Assembly: GCA_029931535.1 (NCBI GenBank)
Contig: JAQPZY010001037.1
Location: 372,001 to 436,000, forward strand
DNA length: 64,000 nt
Source: Margaritifera margaritifera
Taxonomy: Eukaryota > Mollusca > Bivalvia > Unionida > Margaritiferidae
Direction: 5' to 3'
Position 1 is the first letter of the stretch; every line of letters starts with the position of its first letter. Positions 30,280 to 41,999 of the stretch are shown in pieces. The translations under genes and the position numbers were made by a program. Below the pieces are notes generated by a model. It was not told the DNA's origin. It saw only the letters and a list, made by a program, of their open reading frames with translations, and ran no database searches.

Positions 30280-31655
30280 CTTTCAAGAACAGAGAAGTGA
30301 AATACAGAGCAAGAAGTGACAAGTGGCACTACATTAAAAAGCTCGATGCAGAAGCCGAACAAGCAGCAGAGAGACAGGACATGAAGACTCTCTACAATAT
30401 TACAAAGAAGCTTAAAGGAGACTATGGCACTGATCAAAACTTATCTCTGAGTGCAGCTGGAAACATCCTCTCCGATGAGAGGGAGAAAAATGGCAAGATG
30501 GCAGGAACAATTCAAAAGATACTAAACAGACCAGACCCACCGGCTACAGCCTTGATCCCAGAAGCCAAAGAGTACATTGACATCAGTCTGGAGGACATCG
30601 CTGGGACGATGGTCAGAGAAGCCATCAAAGCCCTAATGCGAAAGCTCCTGGTAAGGACAACATCTGTCCAGAAATGCCGAAGTCAGAAGAGACAGAAACT
30701 CCAAAGATCTTCAGAGAAGTATTTCAAAAAGATATGGGAGAGCAAAGAAATCCCCGCCCAGTGGAAAACCGGAATCGTCGTTAAGTTGCCATGAAAGGGT
30801 GACGAACTGGACAGGCATCACCCTGCTATCCATCACCAGCAAGGTCTTCAGCAGAATCATACTCAAGAGAATCACTATTGCAGCTGATGACATCATCAGA
30901 AAGGTAGAAGCTGGTTTGAGGAAAGGAAATTCCTGCATTGACCAGATTTTCACACTCTGACAGATACTACAGCAGACAACTGAATCGAAACAGTACCGTC
31001 TACACCAATTTCATAGACTTTGAAAGAACTTTCGACAGCCTCCATCGTGACTCCCTCTGGAAAATACTCTGGTTCTATGGAAGCAAAGTGTCCACAGGCG
31101 GAGCCTCAACGAGAAAAGCAGCAGCCAGAATTAGCATAGCAAAGTAAACTTTCGGTACACTGAAACACATATGGAAGTCCAAACAACTCTGACTCAAAAC
31201 TAAGCTGCGAATTTACCGAAGCAATATCATCGGAGTGCTACTGTACAGCTCTGAATGCTGGAAGCTAACATCAAGAATGGCACAAAAGCTTGAAATCTTC
31301 CAAAACATGTCTGGGAAAGATTCTTAGCATCTCCTGGCCAAACAGTATAAACAATGAAGACCTTCATCAAAGGACAGAATCAACATCTCGTGTTCAGATT
31401 ATGAAGACAAGATGACGACGGCTGGGGATGTATGCCGAATGTCACTGGATGAACCACCCAGGACAGCCCTCGCTGGACACCGGATGGGGGATAAAACAGG
31501 TGTCGGCCCAAAAAGACTTGGAGGAGGACTATATAGAAAGAGATGAAGGAATGCGGCCTGACATATAACAATATAACATAATACGTAAGGTTGGAGACCG
31601 TCAGCAGTGGCGCTCTCTCGTCGAAACCGTATCTCTCATCTGAGGCACGACGAGG
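30280..31655 (+). mobile_element. LINE ORF2 remnant with internal deletion
   Basis: Plus strand. The pre-reverse-transcriptase linker KYRARSDKWHYIKKLDAEAE...MKTLYNITKKL runs from 30297. It is followed by LNRPDPPATALIP, IWESKEIPAQWKTGIVVKLP (to 30794), NWTGITLLSITSKVFSRI (about 30808-30860) and RKGNSCIDQIFTL. Then comes FIDFERTFDSLHRDSLWKIL (30998-31065), the first catalytic block. The sequence then jumps to the C-terminal thumb region (LKTKLRIYRSNIIGVLLYSSECWKL, about 31190-31265), so the segment that should hold YADD is deleted. The end matches W(R)SLVE near 31610. Non-functional. Confidence 0.88.
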
Positions 31656-32194
31656 GATGAGTGAGTGAGTGCGTTGTTTATCTCCCCGTTATTTAAACAT
31701 GTTGGAGTCAAGAATTTCTCTTGGCTTTCGTGTTTAGTGTTTGTTTTGTAAATGTAAATTGTTTCTTCCCATGACGAAGAGCTTGTTTAGCTTGAAATAT
31801 TGGAAAACTGTTTTAAAATGTGATCCCCCTCTATCTCCACGGGATGAACCAAAATTCAAAACTCGTTGTGCACATAAGTTTCAGGTCTTTCTCTTTAACG
31901 GTGCATGGTGAATTGCGCGATATTACTGACGCACGCACATTTGGACGAAAAGGATGACTTTATTCTCGCTTTTTCTCCAAAATCGAATAATCAACTTTTA
32001 ACTGAAACTTAACGCTCCCTGATATTATGCTTCAAGCATATTCACGTCTAACAATTTTAGTATACGAAGCGAGGGACCAAAGATAAGAAAGTTTTCACAT
32101 TTTCCTGATTCCACCTTTTCCCTGTGTAAAGAGTGTTTATGGTTTCAAACAATCGCCAATACTTACGTCTATGTACACAAATGAACATTGTAGG
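31656..32194. other. Spacer between LINE and viral relic
   Basis: No recognisable feature. Confidence 0.5.
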
Positions 32195-33775
32195 TCAGAA
32201 TTTTGTGGCTAACATGAGTGCAGAAATTGCCAAGATTATGGAAGCACAAGATAAACAGAAGGATGAAAACTGCGGTAAGGTTGAAACTAAACTGTTACAA
32301 GAGCAATAGACTAGAAAGAGAAAGATCAATGATTTATTTAATATCAGGTCTGCCTCTAATGTGTCAGAATCCGGGAGGACGTAAATGAATGGGATTTCTA
32401 TGGGTCAGAGTCTGCCAAAGGCTTTCAAACTCCAGAATCTATCATCATTGCTAAGCGTCCAGATGACGAAGAATCTCAGCCTGCACCCACTTTATTGTCT
32501 AAGGGTAATATTGCCATATTTGTGATCACTCGCATGGATTTGATGATCAAATAGAAGACTGAAGATAAGATTTGCTTTATGAACACTATCTAGAACAGCC
32601 AGGATGAGGTTGATGAACGGGAAACGGATTGTGAGAACATTTAGAAAATAAACTTTCACCCTCAGTGTAGACATATGTACATGGCTGCAAAGGAACTCCT
32701 GTTCAGTTACTACCAGCAATTTAATGTGACCTGGTTAGATGTGTACCTGGACATTAAGAACCCTTCCATGAATGCAAAACGACTCAATACTGAATCAATA
32801 CGACAAGTGTTTGAAGATTCGTGCCATGAACAAGGAATCAAGCCAGCCAAGTTTCTGGTTGAGCTGCATTTGGTATTGGGATGTAAGATTCCCAAGAGCA
32901 ACACAATTTATCTGTAGGGCGCTTCAGACAGTCACAAGACTTATTGGTTCGAGGCATTGACGCTTATCAAAGAAATGTGTGGTTACGTCACCACTGAAAG
33001 CCAAGACTTTCCATTTTGATAACTGTCCATATAAGTTAGTTCTCCGAGCTAACGAGTTGTCCATTGCCGACACGACGATGGCCGACAAATGGGAAGACAC
33101 GGCCGGTGATGCTGTCACCATCAATATGAAGCATAATCCTTTTGTTCTCCTTGGCCGCACTCCATGTCTCATTAGTAGTAACAAGAAGCTCTGGCGTTTT
33201 CTAACAAATGAGCGTGTTGCTTTCCAAAATCGAACGTATCACTATCTCGAGCTACTGCAATCAGAGGATCTTTGTAAACTGAAGAAGACCAAGGGTAATA
33301 CAAATATCTTGATGACTTTGAAATTGCTCCAGTAAACATGTTCAAGAATTTGAAAGGGCTGGAAATGAAAATTAGGTCTGATGTTGGTGGGATTTCGTAC
33401 AATTTAGTAGAGAAATCTGAGCCATTAGACAAATTATCTGTCCTTACTAATGTGGCAAGTATCAGTACTCCAGCTCTATCACCAGTTAGGATTCCAAATA
33501 ATCCTGAAACTACTAGAAAAATTGGACGATTCACATTGCGAGATAAATAAACTCCATTGAGTTGGAAGTACAACAGGCTGAACAAGATTTCTCGAAAGCT
33601 ACAGAGGAAGTCAAGGCTGCAATGAAAGAGGAAGTCAAACATGCTGAAACAATTGAAGAACCAGATACAATTCTACAAAATTTGGAACTTGCAGCTGAAT
33701 GTGCTGTGAATTGTGCAACTAGTGACCTAGTTTTACCAGGTCAACCACCCAACAAAAAGAAGAATTCTACATGAA
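32195..33775 (+). pseudogene. Endogenous parvovirus-like NS1 / superfamily 3 helicase relic
   Basis: This is a degraded plus-strand viral replication gene. One frame runs from 32372 to about 33020, with in-frame stops near 32552, 32591, 32642 and at 32915. A one-step frame change then leads into the frame ending at 33335, and further frames at 33338-33550 and 33562-33774 may be its C-terminal part. The helicase core is recognisable: a Walker A-like GASDSHKT at 32918-32941 (Lys-Thr kept, the preceding Gly replaced by His); a Walker B-like KLVLRANEL at 33033-33059; a motif C-like CLISSN ending in the sensor Asn at 33165-33182; and an Arg in FQNR at 33231. This order and spacing fit superfamily 3 helicases, closest in feel to parvovirus NS1. 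No capsid gene was seen. It could instead derive from another small DNA virus with an SF3 helicase. Confidence 0.7.
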
Positions 33776-33902
33776 CGCGAGACAGGAGGGTTTCTACACA
33801 GACTTCGGAAGGATTTCAGCCGACAGATAGCAACGCCACCTATCTTGGTGAAAGTCGTAGCCCATAAGTCCAAGCTCTTTGGAAGAAAGGAGAATGCTCG
33901 GT

Positions 33903-33966
<64 letters not shown>
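33903..33966. repeat. (GA)n microsatellite at the left edge of copy A
   Basis: About 60 bp of GA with AAAG interruptions. The same tract followed by gcat.attaggatattaaaa marks the left edge of copy B at 46947. Confidence 0.97.
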
Positions 33967-34245
33967 CATTATTAGGATATTAAAACTATACTAGCTGTAG
34001 AGAGAAGAAAAACAAAACATAAATACTACTCAGCAAATCAACCTTTTGTACATTTTTATTACTAATTTAACATCTTCAGTGATATTAAACATAAACAATA
34101 CCCATAAAATAATTGTATTATATTTCACTACAATACAGCTGGTTATGCAGCTAATAAATACTTTCTGTACTTTTTTCCCCAAATTAAACTTATCTTACAT
34201 ACAAAACATATGTTATCTTTACAATTTGACCTATTAACTTTATTG

Positions 34246-34293
<48 letters not shown>
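34246..34293. repeat. (ATA)n microsatellite
   Basis: About 48 bp. The equivalent tracts lie at 47262 in copy B and 62400 in copy C. Just after it, copy A lacks about 1.2 kb that B and C share. Confidence 0.97.
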
Positions 34294-34294
<1 letters not shown>

Positions 34295-35402
34295 TACATA
34301 TCTCTGGTTAAAGATGCCTTCAGTAGCTGTAAAGCTTATTAATATGGGATAAATAGACCATCCACATATAGTATTCATCTTTTTACACGGATTAGTTGAT
34401 TGCTTAGTCTACTGGAGTGAAACCTCGCAAGTGTTCGCAGGATTTATCGTTATTGAAGGACATGTGCATAGACATAGTTAAAAAGTTCTACTACTACTAC
34501 TAGAACTGCTAAAACGACGACACTAAAATATGATCCTGCTGGATTTGGTGTTGATGTCGACGACGACAACGACTATGATGATAATGATAATGATGGTGAT
34601 TTAAAAAAAAAAGAACATGTCTGTAAAACATATGATATCAGACACTTTGTCTGCTTAAGCATTTACATTCTGAAAACGATATTAAATTTAGAAAAAGGAA
34701 TAATAACTACAGTAAATAATTCATGTTTCTTTAAAGCCTTTAAACCCTCCTTCAAATGAAATTGAACATGTTAAACAAGGTTTAATTATGCGAGAACCTA
34801 AACAACATTGTTTCTTTTACTTGTTTCCTAATAATTGTTGTCACTGAGGTCCAACTAGTGGTGGATTCAAGACACAATTTTGAGAAGTTTGGTGTTTCGT
34901 TTAATCTAAAAACTGGGAATTTAGGATTTCGTAAAGCTCATTGTCATGAAGAAAAAGAAAAATATTAGAAATCATAAATATGTGCACACGGTCATATGCA
35001 GTTAAATTTCATGCATCACTATATTTACCAAATTTTCCTCTATGCTCTGTAAAAAAAAAACATATTTGTATTGGATACTATTAATGAGCATAGGTTATAA
35101 GATATAGGAAATTTCGACAGAAACATGTTCCTTTATCTCCTCCAGCAGCTAATGGAGAGAAAGCTGCCTCACCGCATATTCAACGAATTCTGTCTCTAAT
35201 TGACCATTGGCTAAGATACATCTAATGAGTTCCACTCGAAGTTCAAGCAATATTTCAACATTAGTAACTGCTTTCTCCATATTTTCAATTTGATCTTTGC
35301 TTATAATGTGTAGTTATTGTAGATTTATAATGATTCTGCAATCATTTTAATTGGTTTATTCGCAATGAATTTGAGGAATGAATCTGCCGTATCTCAAGTG
35401 TC

Positions 35403-35403
<1 letters not shown>

Positions 35404-35476
<73 letters not shown>
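35404..35476. repeat. (AT)n microsatellite
   Basis: About 73 bp of AT, absent at the equivalent place in copy B (about 50040). Confidence 0.98.
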
Positions 35477-35480
<4 letters not shown>

Positions 35481-35638
35481 CAAAAGCTTGCCAATTGAAA
35501 TGGTCAACTGTCACAGTATGTGTCCAATTTCTGAACAACATTGACAGGTTGCAGGTTACATAGAATTAAAACTGCAATTGTTCACAAAAAAACCCAAACA
35601 AACAAACAAAAAACACCCACATTGTTTGCACATACATC

Positions 35639-35643
<5 letters not shown>

Positions 35644-35705
<62 letters not shown>
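35644..35705. repeat. (AT)n microsatellite
   Basis: About 62 bp of AT, 100 bp downstream of the TRIM stop codon. Confidence 0.98.
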
Positions 35706-35709
<4 letters not shown>

Positions 35710-35805
35710 AACTGATAGCACATAATATCAAAACAGCTGTAAATCTGAATGGCTGTATCTTAAAGTGTCAGTCTGCTGCCATATATATATATATTTTTCT
35801 GATCA

Positions 35806-37212
35806 CTATATCAGTTTAAATTTCTGCACTTTTCGGACGTTGCTCTCTGTAAGTAGAAATTCGTCACCACTAGAAGTGAAGCAGATAGCACAGGGATCTT
35901 TTGGGATTTTATGGGAGAACACTTGTAGAGGAGTTCCATCTGGTGACACCTGATGAATAGTATGAGAAAATTCACTCACTACATACAGATTGTCTTCTCT
36001 GTCCACCGCTACTCCAGATGCACCATCCAGTGATTGATGCTCATATTTGAATATTAGCGTACCGTTTATACCGTATGCGTACACAGTACCAGGGCTGTAA
36101 TACGAGACATAAATACGTGTCTTGATATTATTCACTGCCAAACAAGAATACCATGTTGAAGAACAAACTTCAACAGAGGATTTCTCCGATCCATCCAGGG
36201 ATACAATGCACCAATATACACCATCATTCCTAGTGCCACTTACAACCAGTTGATTTCTCGACATGGCGGCTATTCCATCACAACTTAGACTCGTGTTGAT
36301 TATCCTCCCCGGTCGTATGGAGTTATCCACAGTTAGAAGCTGAATTTTTTTCTCCCAAGGAAGTGTCACTGCTACTTGAGATCTCTTCACTACACACACG
36401 CCCCTGGGACTTGAAGTCAGTTTATATTCAGCAAGATGCTTATATGAGGATCCATACAGTCCACATGTATTATTTTCATAATCCACAAGCATGATTTTAT
36501 CATCTGGTAGACAGGTTATACCACTGTATCTAGGATTCTTGCCATGGGAATAGTCTGCATTAAACTGTTCATTTAGTTCCAGTTTGCAGTCCTTCAGTGG
36601 TTTAGAATTTAGATATTTTTGTGGTGGCTTACGTCCTTCTCCAGATTTCTTCTTTCTGTCAATTTTAGCGATAGTGGTGTCAAACTCCAATTCTTTATCA
36701 GCATATTCGGAGCAGGTGACACTCTTTGACAGGCTAACCGCTAGTTCGAGATCTGTGATTAGGTCCTGTATATTTACGACAGAATGGTCTCTCGTTGCCT
36801 TTTTTCTATGCACCTTCTCACATGACAGACAAAGGGCTTCTTTACATACCGTACAGTAACTTGTAGCTGTAACCGAGGTTCCCTCATACAGACACGAATT
36901 ACAGCTCTTAACCATTTCCCTTTTCTCCGATGGCAACACAGACAACAACACATTATTGTATGGAAAATGTTCCGCCCATTTATCCACAGGAATATCAGGA
37001 AGTGGGGGAAATGTTTCCTTTCTGCACTCCGGGCAACTGAAAGTAGCAATTTGTTTCCTCACAGGTACATTCTTCACAATGTATTTGTGTAGACAATGTT
37101 GACAGTAGGTATGTCGGCATGGTAAAAGTTTTGGTGCTGTATACACATTGAGACATATCGGACAACGTAACCCTTGAGTCTCAAAGAAGACTGCTTCTAC
37201 ACTGCTAAGCAT
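35806..37212 (-). CDS. TRIM-like RING/B-box protein lacking B-box 2 and coiled coil, 468 aa
   Basis: A likely cytosolic E3 ubiquitin ligase of the TRIM family, intronless. A C3HC4 RING lies near residues 17-63 (CPIC, CRHTYCQHC, CPEC). A first B-box (CNSC, CTVC, CLSC, H.H) follows at about 104-145. The C-terminal half (about 235-468) is a beta-propeller-like domain with NHL-like strands such as GVAVDREDNLYVVSE. Compared with the paralogue at 50287-52365 it has an exact in-frame loss of about 190 residues (all of B-box 2 beyond its first strand, plus the coiled coil), with the junction at LEF/DTTIAKID. A further loss of about 32 residues follows. Since the coiled coil normally drives TRIM dimerisation, it may be monomeric or a decoy. 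The start at 37212 is supported because the upstream in-frame sequence shared with the paralogue contains a TAG here. The frame is otherwise open, so it may be expressed. Confidence 0.9.
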   Translation of the reverse strand: MLSSVEAVFFETQGLRCPICLNVYTAPKLLPCRHTYCQHCLHKYIVKNVPVRKQIATFSCPECRKETFPPLPDIPVDKWAEHFPYNNVLLSVLPSEKREMVKSCNSCLYEGTSVTATSYCTVCKEALCLSCEKVHRKKATRDHSVVNIQDLITDLELAVSLSKSVTCSEYADKELEFDTTIAKIDRKKKSGEGRKPPQKYLNSKPLKDCKLELNEQFNADYSHGKNPRYSGITCLPDDKIMLVDYENNTCGLYGSSYKHLAEYKLTSSPRGVCVVKRSQVAVTLPWEKKIQLLTVDNSIRPGRIINTSLSCDGIAAMSRNQLVVSGTRNDGVYWCIVSLDGSEKSSVEVCSSTWYSCLAVNNIKTRIYVSYYSPGTVYAYGINGTLIFKYEHQSLDGASGVAVDREDNLYVVSEFSHTIHQVSPDGTPLQVFSHKIPKDPCAICFTSSGDEFLLTESNVRKVQKFKLI

Positions 37213-37400
37213 GATAGAAGAATGTATAATACTGCCTTCTCCTTCCTTGATCTTCTATGTAAATGCTTACTTAGTCACCCAGAAAAGTCGTTGTCTAGGT
37301 TGTTGACACACTTGACATTCTACTTCCTGGTTAAGGTCATAGATAACGTTTACACGGTGTTAATCGTATTCCTTTTGTTTAATATTTGAATATCAAGAAA
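37213..37400 (-). promoter_or_regulatory. Conserved 5' flank of the TRIM gene
   Basis: It is very similar to 52366-52570 upstream of the paralogue (for example ttgacattctacttcctgg and gtgttt/ttgtttaatat.ggaatatc). It probably holds the 5' UTR and promoter. No specific site could be assigned. Confidence 0.45.
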
Positions 37401-37821
37401 AATACAGGTATAAGAGGTTTGCAAAATTTGTTAAAAGGTACCGCTATTTGTTATACAAATTTTAACAAAAAATGAAACAATACTTCACACGTACTGTGAC
37501 TATGTAAAAAGTCCCTGACCTAAATATTATCCGCTAAACTGATAAAAGTGTTTTCATCAATACAATTCAACTCTGGACAATTCGTTCCTAGGAAAATTCA
37601 TCCTCTTTTCTGATTTGGACAAACTATGTCATAACCTTTACACTTGACTTATATGTAAGCAAGTATGTATATATATGTATTTTTTTTTAGATAAATAGAA
37701 TACGTATATATGTCTATCTGTACGAATATATGTATAATCGAAAGGTGAATTATTGGTAGGGAGGTGGGGAAAGTACTTAATGTAAGTTGGTAGGTAGTTA
37801 CATGAAGTATACAAACATATG

Positions 37822-38052
37822 GCTGTGGTTTGTGGGTTTAACGCCATTTGTCAGCACATGATAGTCTCTACGTGGCGGCCAGTATATTTGGTCGAGGAAG
37901 AACTCGGGAAAGCCCCGGGAAGAACCACCGACCCAAACTTTCTCACCCACCCACTTTGGCCGACCCGAGACACGAACCTATGCGGAGAGATGTGAAATGT
38001 CAGTGATCTGAAACGGCAAGCGCCTTAGACCACTCGGCCACCTGAGCCCCCA
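37822..38052 (-). mobile_element. tRNA-derived SINE
   Basis: Read on the minus strand, it starts with a tRNA-like head: A box TGGCCGAGTGGT (plus 38029-38040) and B box GGTTCGTGTC (plus 37969-37978), about 50 bp apart. An unrelated body ends in GGCGTTAAACCCACAAACC. The head resembles tRNA-Leu/Ser. The SINE lies in copy A only. On either side are two copies of a 65-bp unique stretch (gaattattg...ggtaggtagttac at about 37745-37801 and 38140-38200) that is single in copy B. Confidence 0.85.
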
Positions 38053-38057
38053 AGCAA

Positions 38058-38132
38058 GTATGTATGTATGTATGTATGTATGTATGTATGTATGTATGTA
38101 TGTATGTATGTATGTATGTATGTATGTATGTA
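38058..38132. repeat. (GTAT)n microsatellite
   Basis: About 75 bp adjoining the SINE head. Confidence 0.97.
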
Positions 38133-38281
38133 TAATCGAAAGATGAATTATTGAGAGGTAGGTGGGTAAATTACTTAATGTAGGTTGGTAGGTAGTTACG
38201 TACAATATTTAAAAAAATAAAAAGCAATTCACTTTGGAAAGAGGCTAATATATTCGTATCTCTGGGATTGATACAACTACA

Positions 38282-38340
38282 ACAACAACAAATACTACTA
38301 CTACTTCTACTACTACTACTAATAATAATAATAATAAAAA

Positions 38341-38386
<46 letters not shown>
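38282..38386. repeat. Trinucleotide-rich tract (CTA, AAT, ATT)
   Basis: Runs of acaac, actact, aataat and attatt in succession. Copy B has a shorter version at about 53162-53200. Confidence 0.93.
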
Positions 38387-38399
38387 GCCTATATTTGTT

Positions 38400-39450
38400 A
38401 GGAATCACATAATATATTAATTATTCAGAAAAATAAATACTGCTTTGTTTATTATCTATTTTTTTTATATATTTATTTCAAAAGTACAGCACAAATATTC
38501 TCGAGATGCTGTGCTGTAAGCTGTCAAAATCAGAAATGGCGACGAATTATGTATGAACTAATATTCGTAGTGACAAATTTGTCGAGGGTACAAACTTTTC
38601 GTGGACGAATTGTCTGGAATGACTTGTTCATGGACGAATTCCCCGCCAGAAGGCTTTCATTTTTTCCGGGGGGGGGGTGGGGGGGGGGGAAGAGGAGGAA
38701 CCTGCAGTTTGGTGTTGCGAAGGCTGGTACTATTTCAAATAACGCTGGCACTGTTGGCCAAACCTATTTAAACAACTGCATGCGTAACAAAATGTGTCGT
38801 AATAAATGGTTTACATTTTGGACTTAAATTTGCGAATGTGAAAATGTTACAGTGAAAACGTTATCAGCCAGCATAGCTCAAGTGTCGTTATCACATATCA
38901 TAGCTCAAGAAATATCAGTGTTACTAATGCAAGGTATGGGGACATGATGTTATGGTTCATTATAACACTAGGGTTTATGCACCCAGTATTTTGGTCATAT
39001 GACGTAAAATGAACACAGCAGAAACTATACCTTGTACGGATTCTAACTGCTGGAAATAACCAGATTACAGTATTGTAATTACTAAGAGATGAAATTATTT
39101 CATAGATTGCCACTAGAACAAATAATCTTTTTTTTCTTCTTTTTCTAAGCTGAGACAATGGTTCACATGAAACGATAACTGAACAAAAGAATCATCGGTA
39201 ATTATACCCAATGTATATAAATAAAGAAAATCATTTAAAAAAACAAACGTATGCTTTCGTTGCTGCCATTAACCGTCGAGATATCAAGGGAATTAATTCT
39301 TCCGTGTTTAAAATGAACTACTTCTGAATGGTGTTATTTCCCTTTAATCACTAGCATATATGAAGCCAGTTGCATCATTAAACCATAACACCATTTGTGC
39401 GAGATATTTCTGATTATGTGTTTCTTGACCATATAATGAATGCTAATCTA
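38400..39450. other. Non-coding part of copy A, conserved in copy B
   Basis: It matches 53215-53580 and 54465-55790 of copy B. It includes a G-rich run (38666-38690) also present in B (53470-53495). No gene recognised. Confidence 0.6.
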
Positions 39451-40234
39451 CTTTACAGCCAATTTTATATGTAAATTTAGTAAATGTCAAGCGTTATTTA
39501 TTTTAAAAAATAAACACTATTAAATAAATAAATATGATTGACGCATTTCTTGTTACCCATGTTGTATAACATTTAAGACAATCTTTAACTACAAGGAACG
39601 TATTATAAATTACTGGTAGAAATAAACAGACAGATAATAAAACACGCTTTCTGGCAATGCGTATGCACAAGTTGATTTTTACCCGAATCCGTCTGCGAGA
39701 AGATTTAGAGATAAAAAATGAATTGATCAAAAAGATTCAAAAACTTTAAAAGCATGAGAACAACAACAACAACATTTTTTTAAAAAATTTATACAAAAAT
39801 AACGGTCTGCAAAGATTTAGAATGGTTAGAGAGAAGTATGGGAACCGTCTCAACTGGTGTAGGTACTTCAACAGCTGAGTTGTGTTTTTTTTATACAATA
39901 GCTACTGGTATAGTTGTTCCATTAACAATCACATGATTGAACACAGCAATTATAACAATTATAATAATTGTTTCAAAAGCTCTGAAGGAAAAGATAATTA
40001 TAAAAATATTTCCAACATGATGAAATAGTCACATCAGCAATCGTTAAGTTCAACAATATCGATGAAGTTGTTGCTAGCCCAAAATGCTCGTGACGACGGT
40101 TAAGCCAAATTGCTCGTGTTAACGATGTGATAAGCACAACAATCACTGACGAATATGTAACTTCATTATCACCTGAGAAGTGAGAATGGAACACCTTTCT
40201 GTTCAGCCTCTGGCTGACAACTCCTCGTGAGATG
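39451..40234. other. Copy-A-specific segment (about 780 bp)
   Basis: Copy B joins the flanks directly (about 55775-55800). The segment holds a 126-codon minus-strand frame (39973-40353) with a hydrophobic stretch ending NLTIADV, faintly like a receptor transmembrane segment. Its only start is GTG and it has no paralogue, so I do not call a gene. Confidence 0.5.
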
Positions 40235-40383
40235 GATCTGTCATCGTCCCATTGGGATGAGTCTTGTCGCGGGGCGACAACGTCTAAAACGAAATTAACG
40301 ATGAGCTGTTCATTTTCATTTTCGACCAATAGAACGAGTATGGAAACACACACAAAAAAAAAAATATAAGAAAAAATAAAAGG

Positions 40384-40620
40384 GTGAAGCTGAATTTAAA
40401 ACTTTCAAGGAAGCGAGCTAAAAGCAAAACACCTATACAAACGAATTGCTTAAATCAAGAGAGTTATATTTTGCTTGGCTCACTTCCTGAAAACGAAACT
40501 TATATTTCCAACTCAATCGATAACAGAAAGGGCAAACTATCTATTTCGTTGCAGAGAAGAGATTTTGGTGTTGGGTATCGCAACATTTCTAAAGAACTCA
40601 GAAACAACATATTTGCTTAA
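40384..40620 (+). other. Conserved 78-codon frame of unknown nature in copy A
   Basis: An ATG-initiated plus-strand frame (MKLNLKLSRKRAKSK...). The same protein-like text is recognisable with breaks in copy B at 55925-56150 (ENETYLSNSV, LLQRRD). It may be a leading part of the decayed coding block that follows. No family recognised. Confidence 0.4.
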
Positions 40621-40639
40621 ATATAAAACAATATTAGAA

Positions 40640-41795
40640 ATAAAACTGTTTAAGTCCCTGTTGGTTATTATAAACTCGAAATGTACATGGAACAATTCAA
40701 AGAGGTAATAACTGTAAATGATAACAATTAAGAAAATATTGATGTCAAATGTTTGAAACACTACTCATAATGGAAAACCATTTCTAGTAACAATTACACT
40801 GCGATCATACAAGCATTGAATAGATAGTGTAATATACGTACATCTACTGAATATGATGTTACAACTGTATGGTCTAAGACAAATGTAACAGAAAGAAAGT
40901 GAAACCAACAAATCAATTTATTTCTAGATAATTAAAATGAAATCAAAAGACACTTACAGTAACGCGAATTAAAATTTAAAAAATCCACTCTTCCTAAGTG
41001 TCCTAATCACAAGTCCTAAATATAGAATGTTCCGAATGAATTTCAGTATCCTTGAATGTGCTGGTGTGCGAATAGTATTTAATGTCCTGATGTACCAGTA
41101 GTCTTTAATGTACAGATGTGCCAAAATGAAGTACTCCAGAATATCTTTGAATAAGTTCACATAAATCTCAAAATCATCAATTTATAATCCAAAATCCAAA
41201 AGTCTATGAGCACTTTTATAATCCAATGAATATTTTAAATAATTCTCTCTCTGAATTTGGAATGATTTTTAAAAACTGTAATGACTCTTTAAAGACTGAT
41301 GTTCATGTCGAAACAAAAACTTGTCCACTAAACATGGTATATATAAAGATGGGTCACATGACAGAATGTTCTAGAAAATTATATGGTGTGTGTGACTTTT
41401 AACACATAATTCTAAAGGCAATTCTAGTTTTATCTGTAAACAAAATCAACCCTGACCTTAAATCGAATAAACAACTTGTTTACCAAAACCGTCCTTGAAC
41501 TCAAATACTAAGTAAACAACCTAATTCAAGGACAATAACTAAACATGTAAACCTGATACATAACATTAAGGTTTGAGCAAATATTAAAGTCAAGAAACAT
41601 TTATAATTTTTTAGAATATTTATAATATTATATAAACATCATGTATAACAATGATACAATTTGTAGGTTTTTGAAACCCCAAAAGCTGTTCATTTTCTTT
41701 GATCAAATCAATAACACCAAACAATTACAGTAATAAATATTATTCGCGCCAGTCAAAACACATTTTTTTCTCACGGAGACATTGTTTCGTACAGT
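40640..41795 (-). mobile_element. Copy-A-specific insertion carrying dispersed repeat R4
   Basis: Copy B joins the flanks directly near 56145. The reverse complement of about 40870-41560 matches plus 60820-61575. Shared phrases include gagttcaaggtcag/gg, atattcattgga, aaagtgctcat, acttttggat, ggtacatcaggacatt, aatttaagaattg-like, and ggtttcactttctttctgttaca near the end. A TATA-like box (tttatatacc) and AATAAA lie in LTR-like order. No coding capacity, so it could be a solo LTR or a non-autonomous element. Confidence 0.8.
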
Positions 41796-41999
41796 GATAA
41801 TGGTTTATTACAAACAGTTAAAAAGGGTACAATTTACAGATTTAGCATCAGTATCAGATATGAAGATGGAATGGTGATAGATTTTCACGCCATTCTTGTA
41901 ACATATATTTTCCATGTTAAGTAAAAACCATGACTGGAGAGACATATTTTCGATATCCTAGAAAACCTTTAAACACTGAGACCAAACCGACACAATAGA

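Noticed and set aside
37960..38052. A true tRNA gene
   Set aside because: A and B boxes are present, but the cloverleaf is not maintained and a SINE body follows without a break; interpreted as a SINE head.
38549..38827. 92-codon frame with Gly-rich run (also 53354-53670)
   Set aside because: The glycine/proline runs come from poly-G tracts that differ in length between A and B, so the frame is not conserved.
39973..40353. 126-codon minus frame with a GPCR-like NLTIADV stretch
   Set aside because: GTG start only, no paralogue in copy B, no flanking transmembrane exons. The resemblance is too short.
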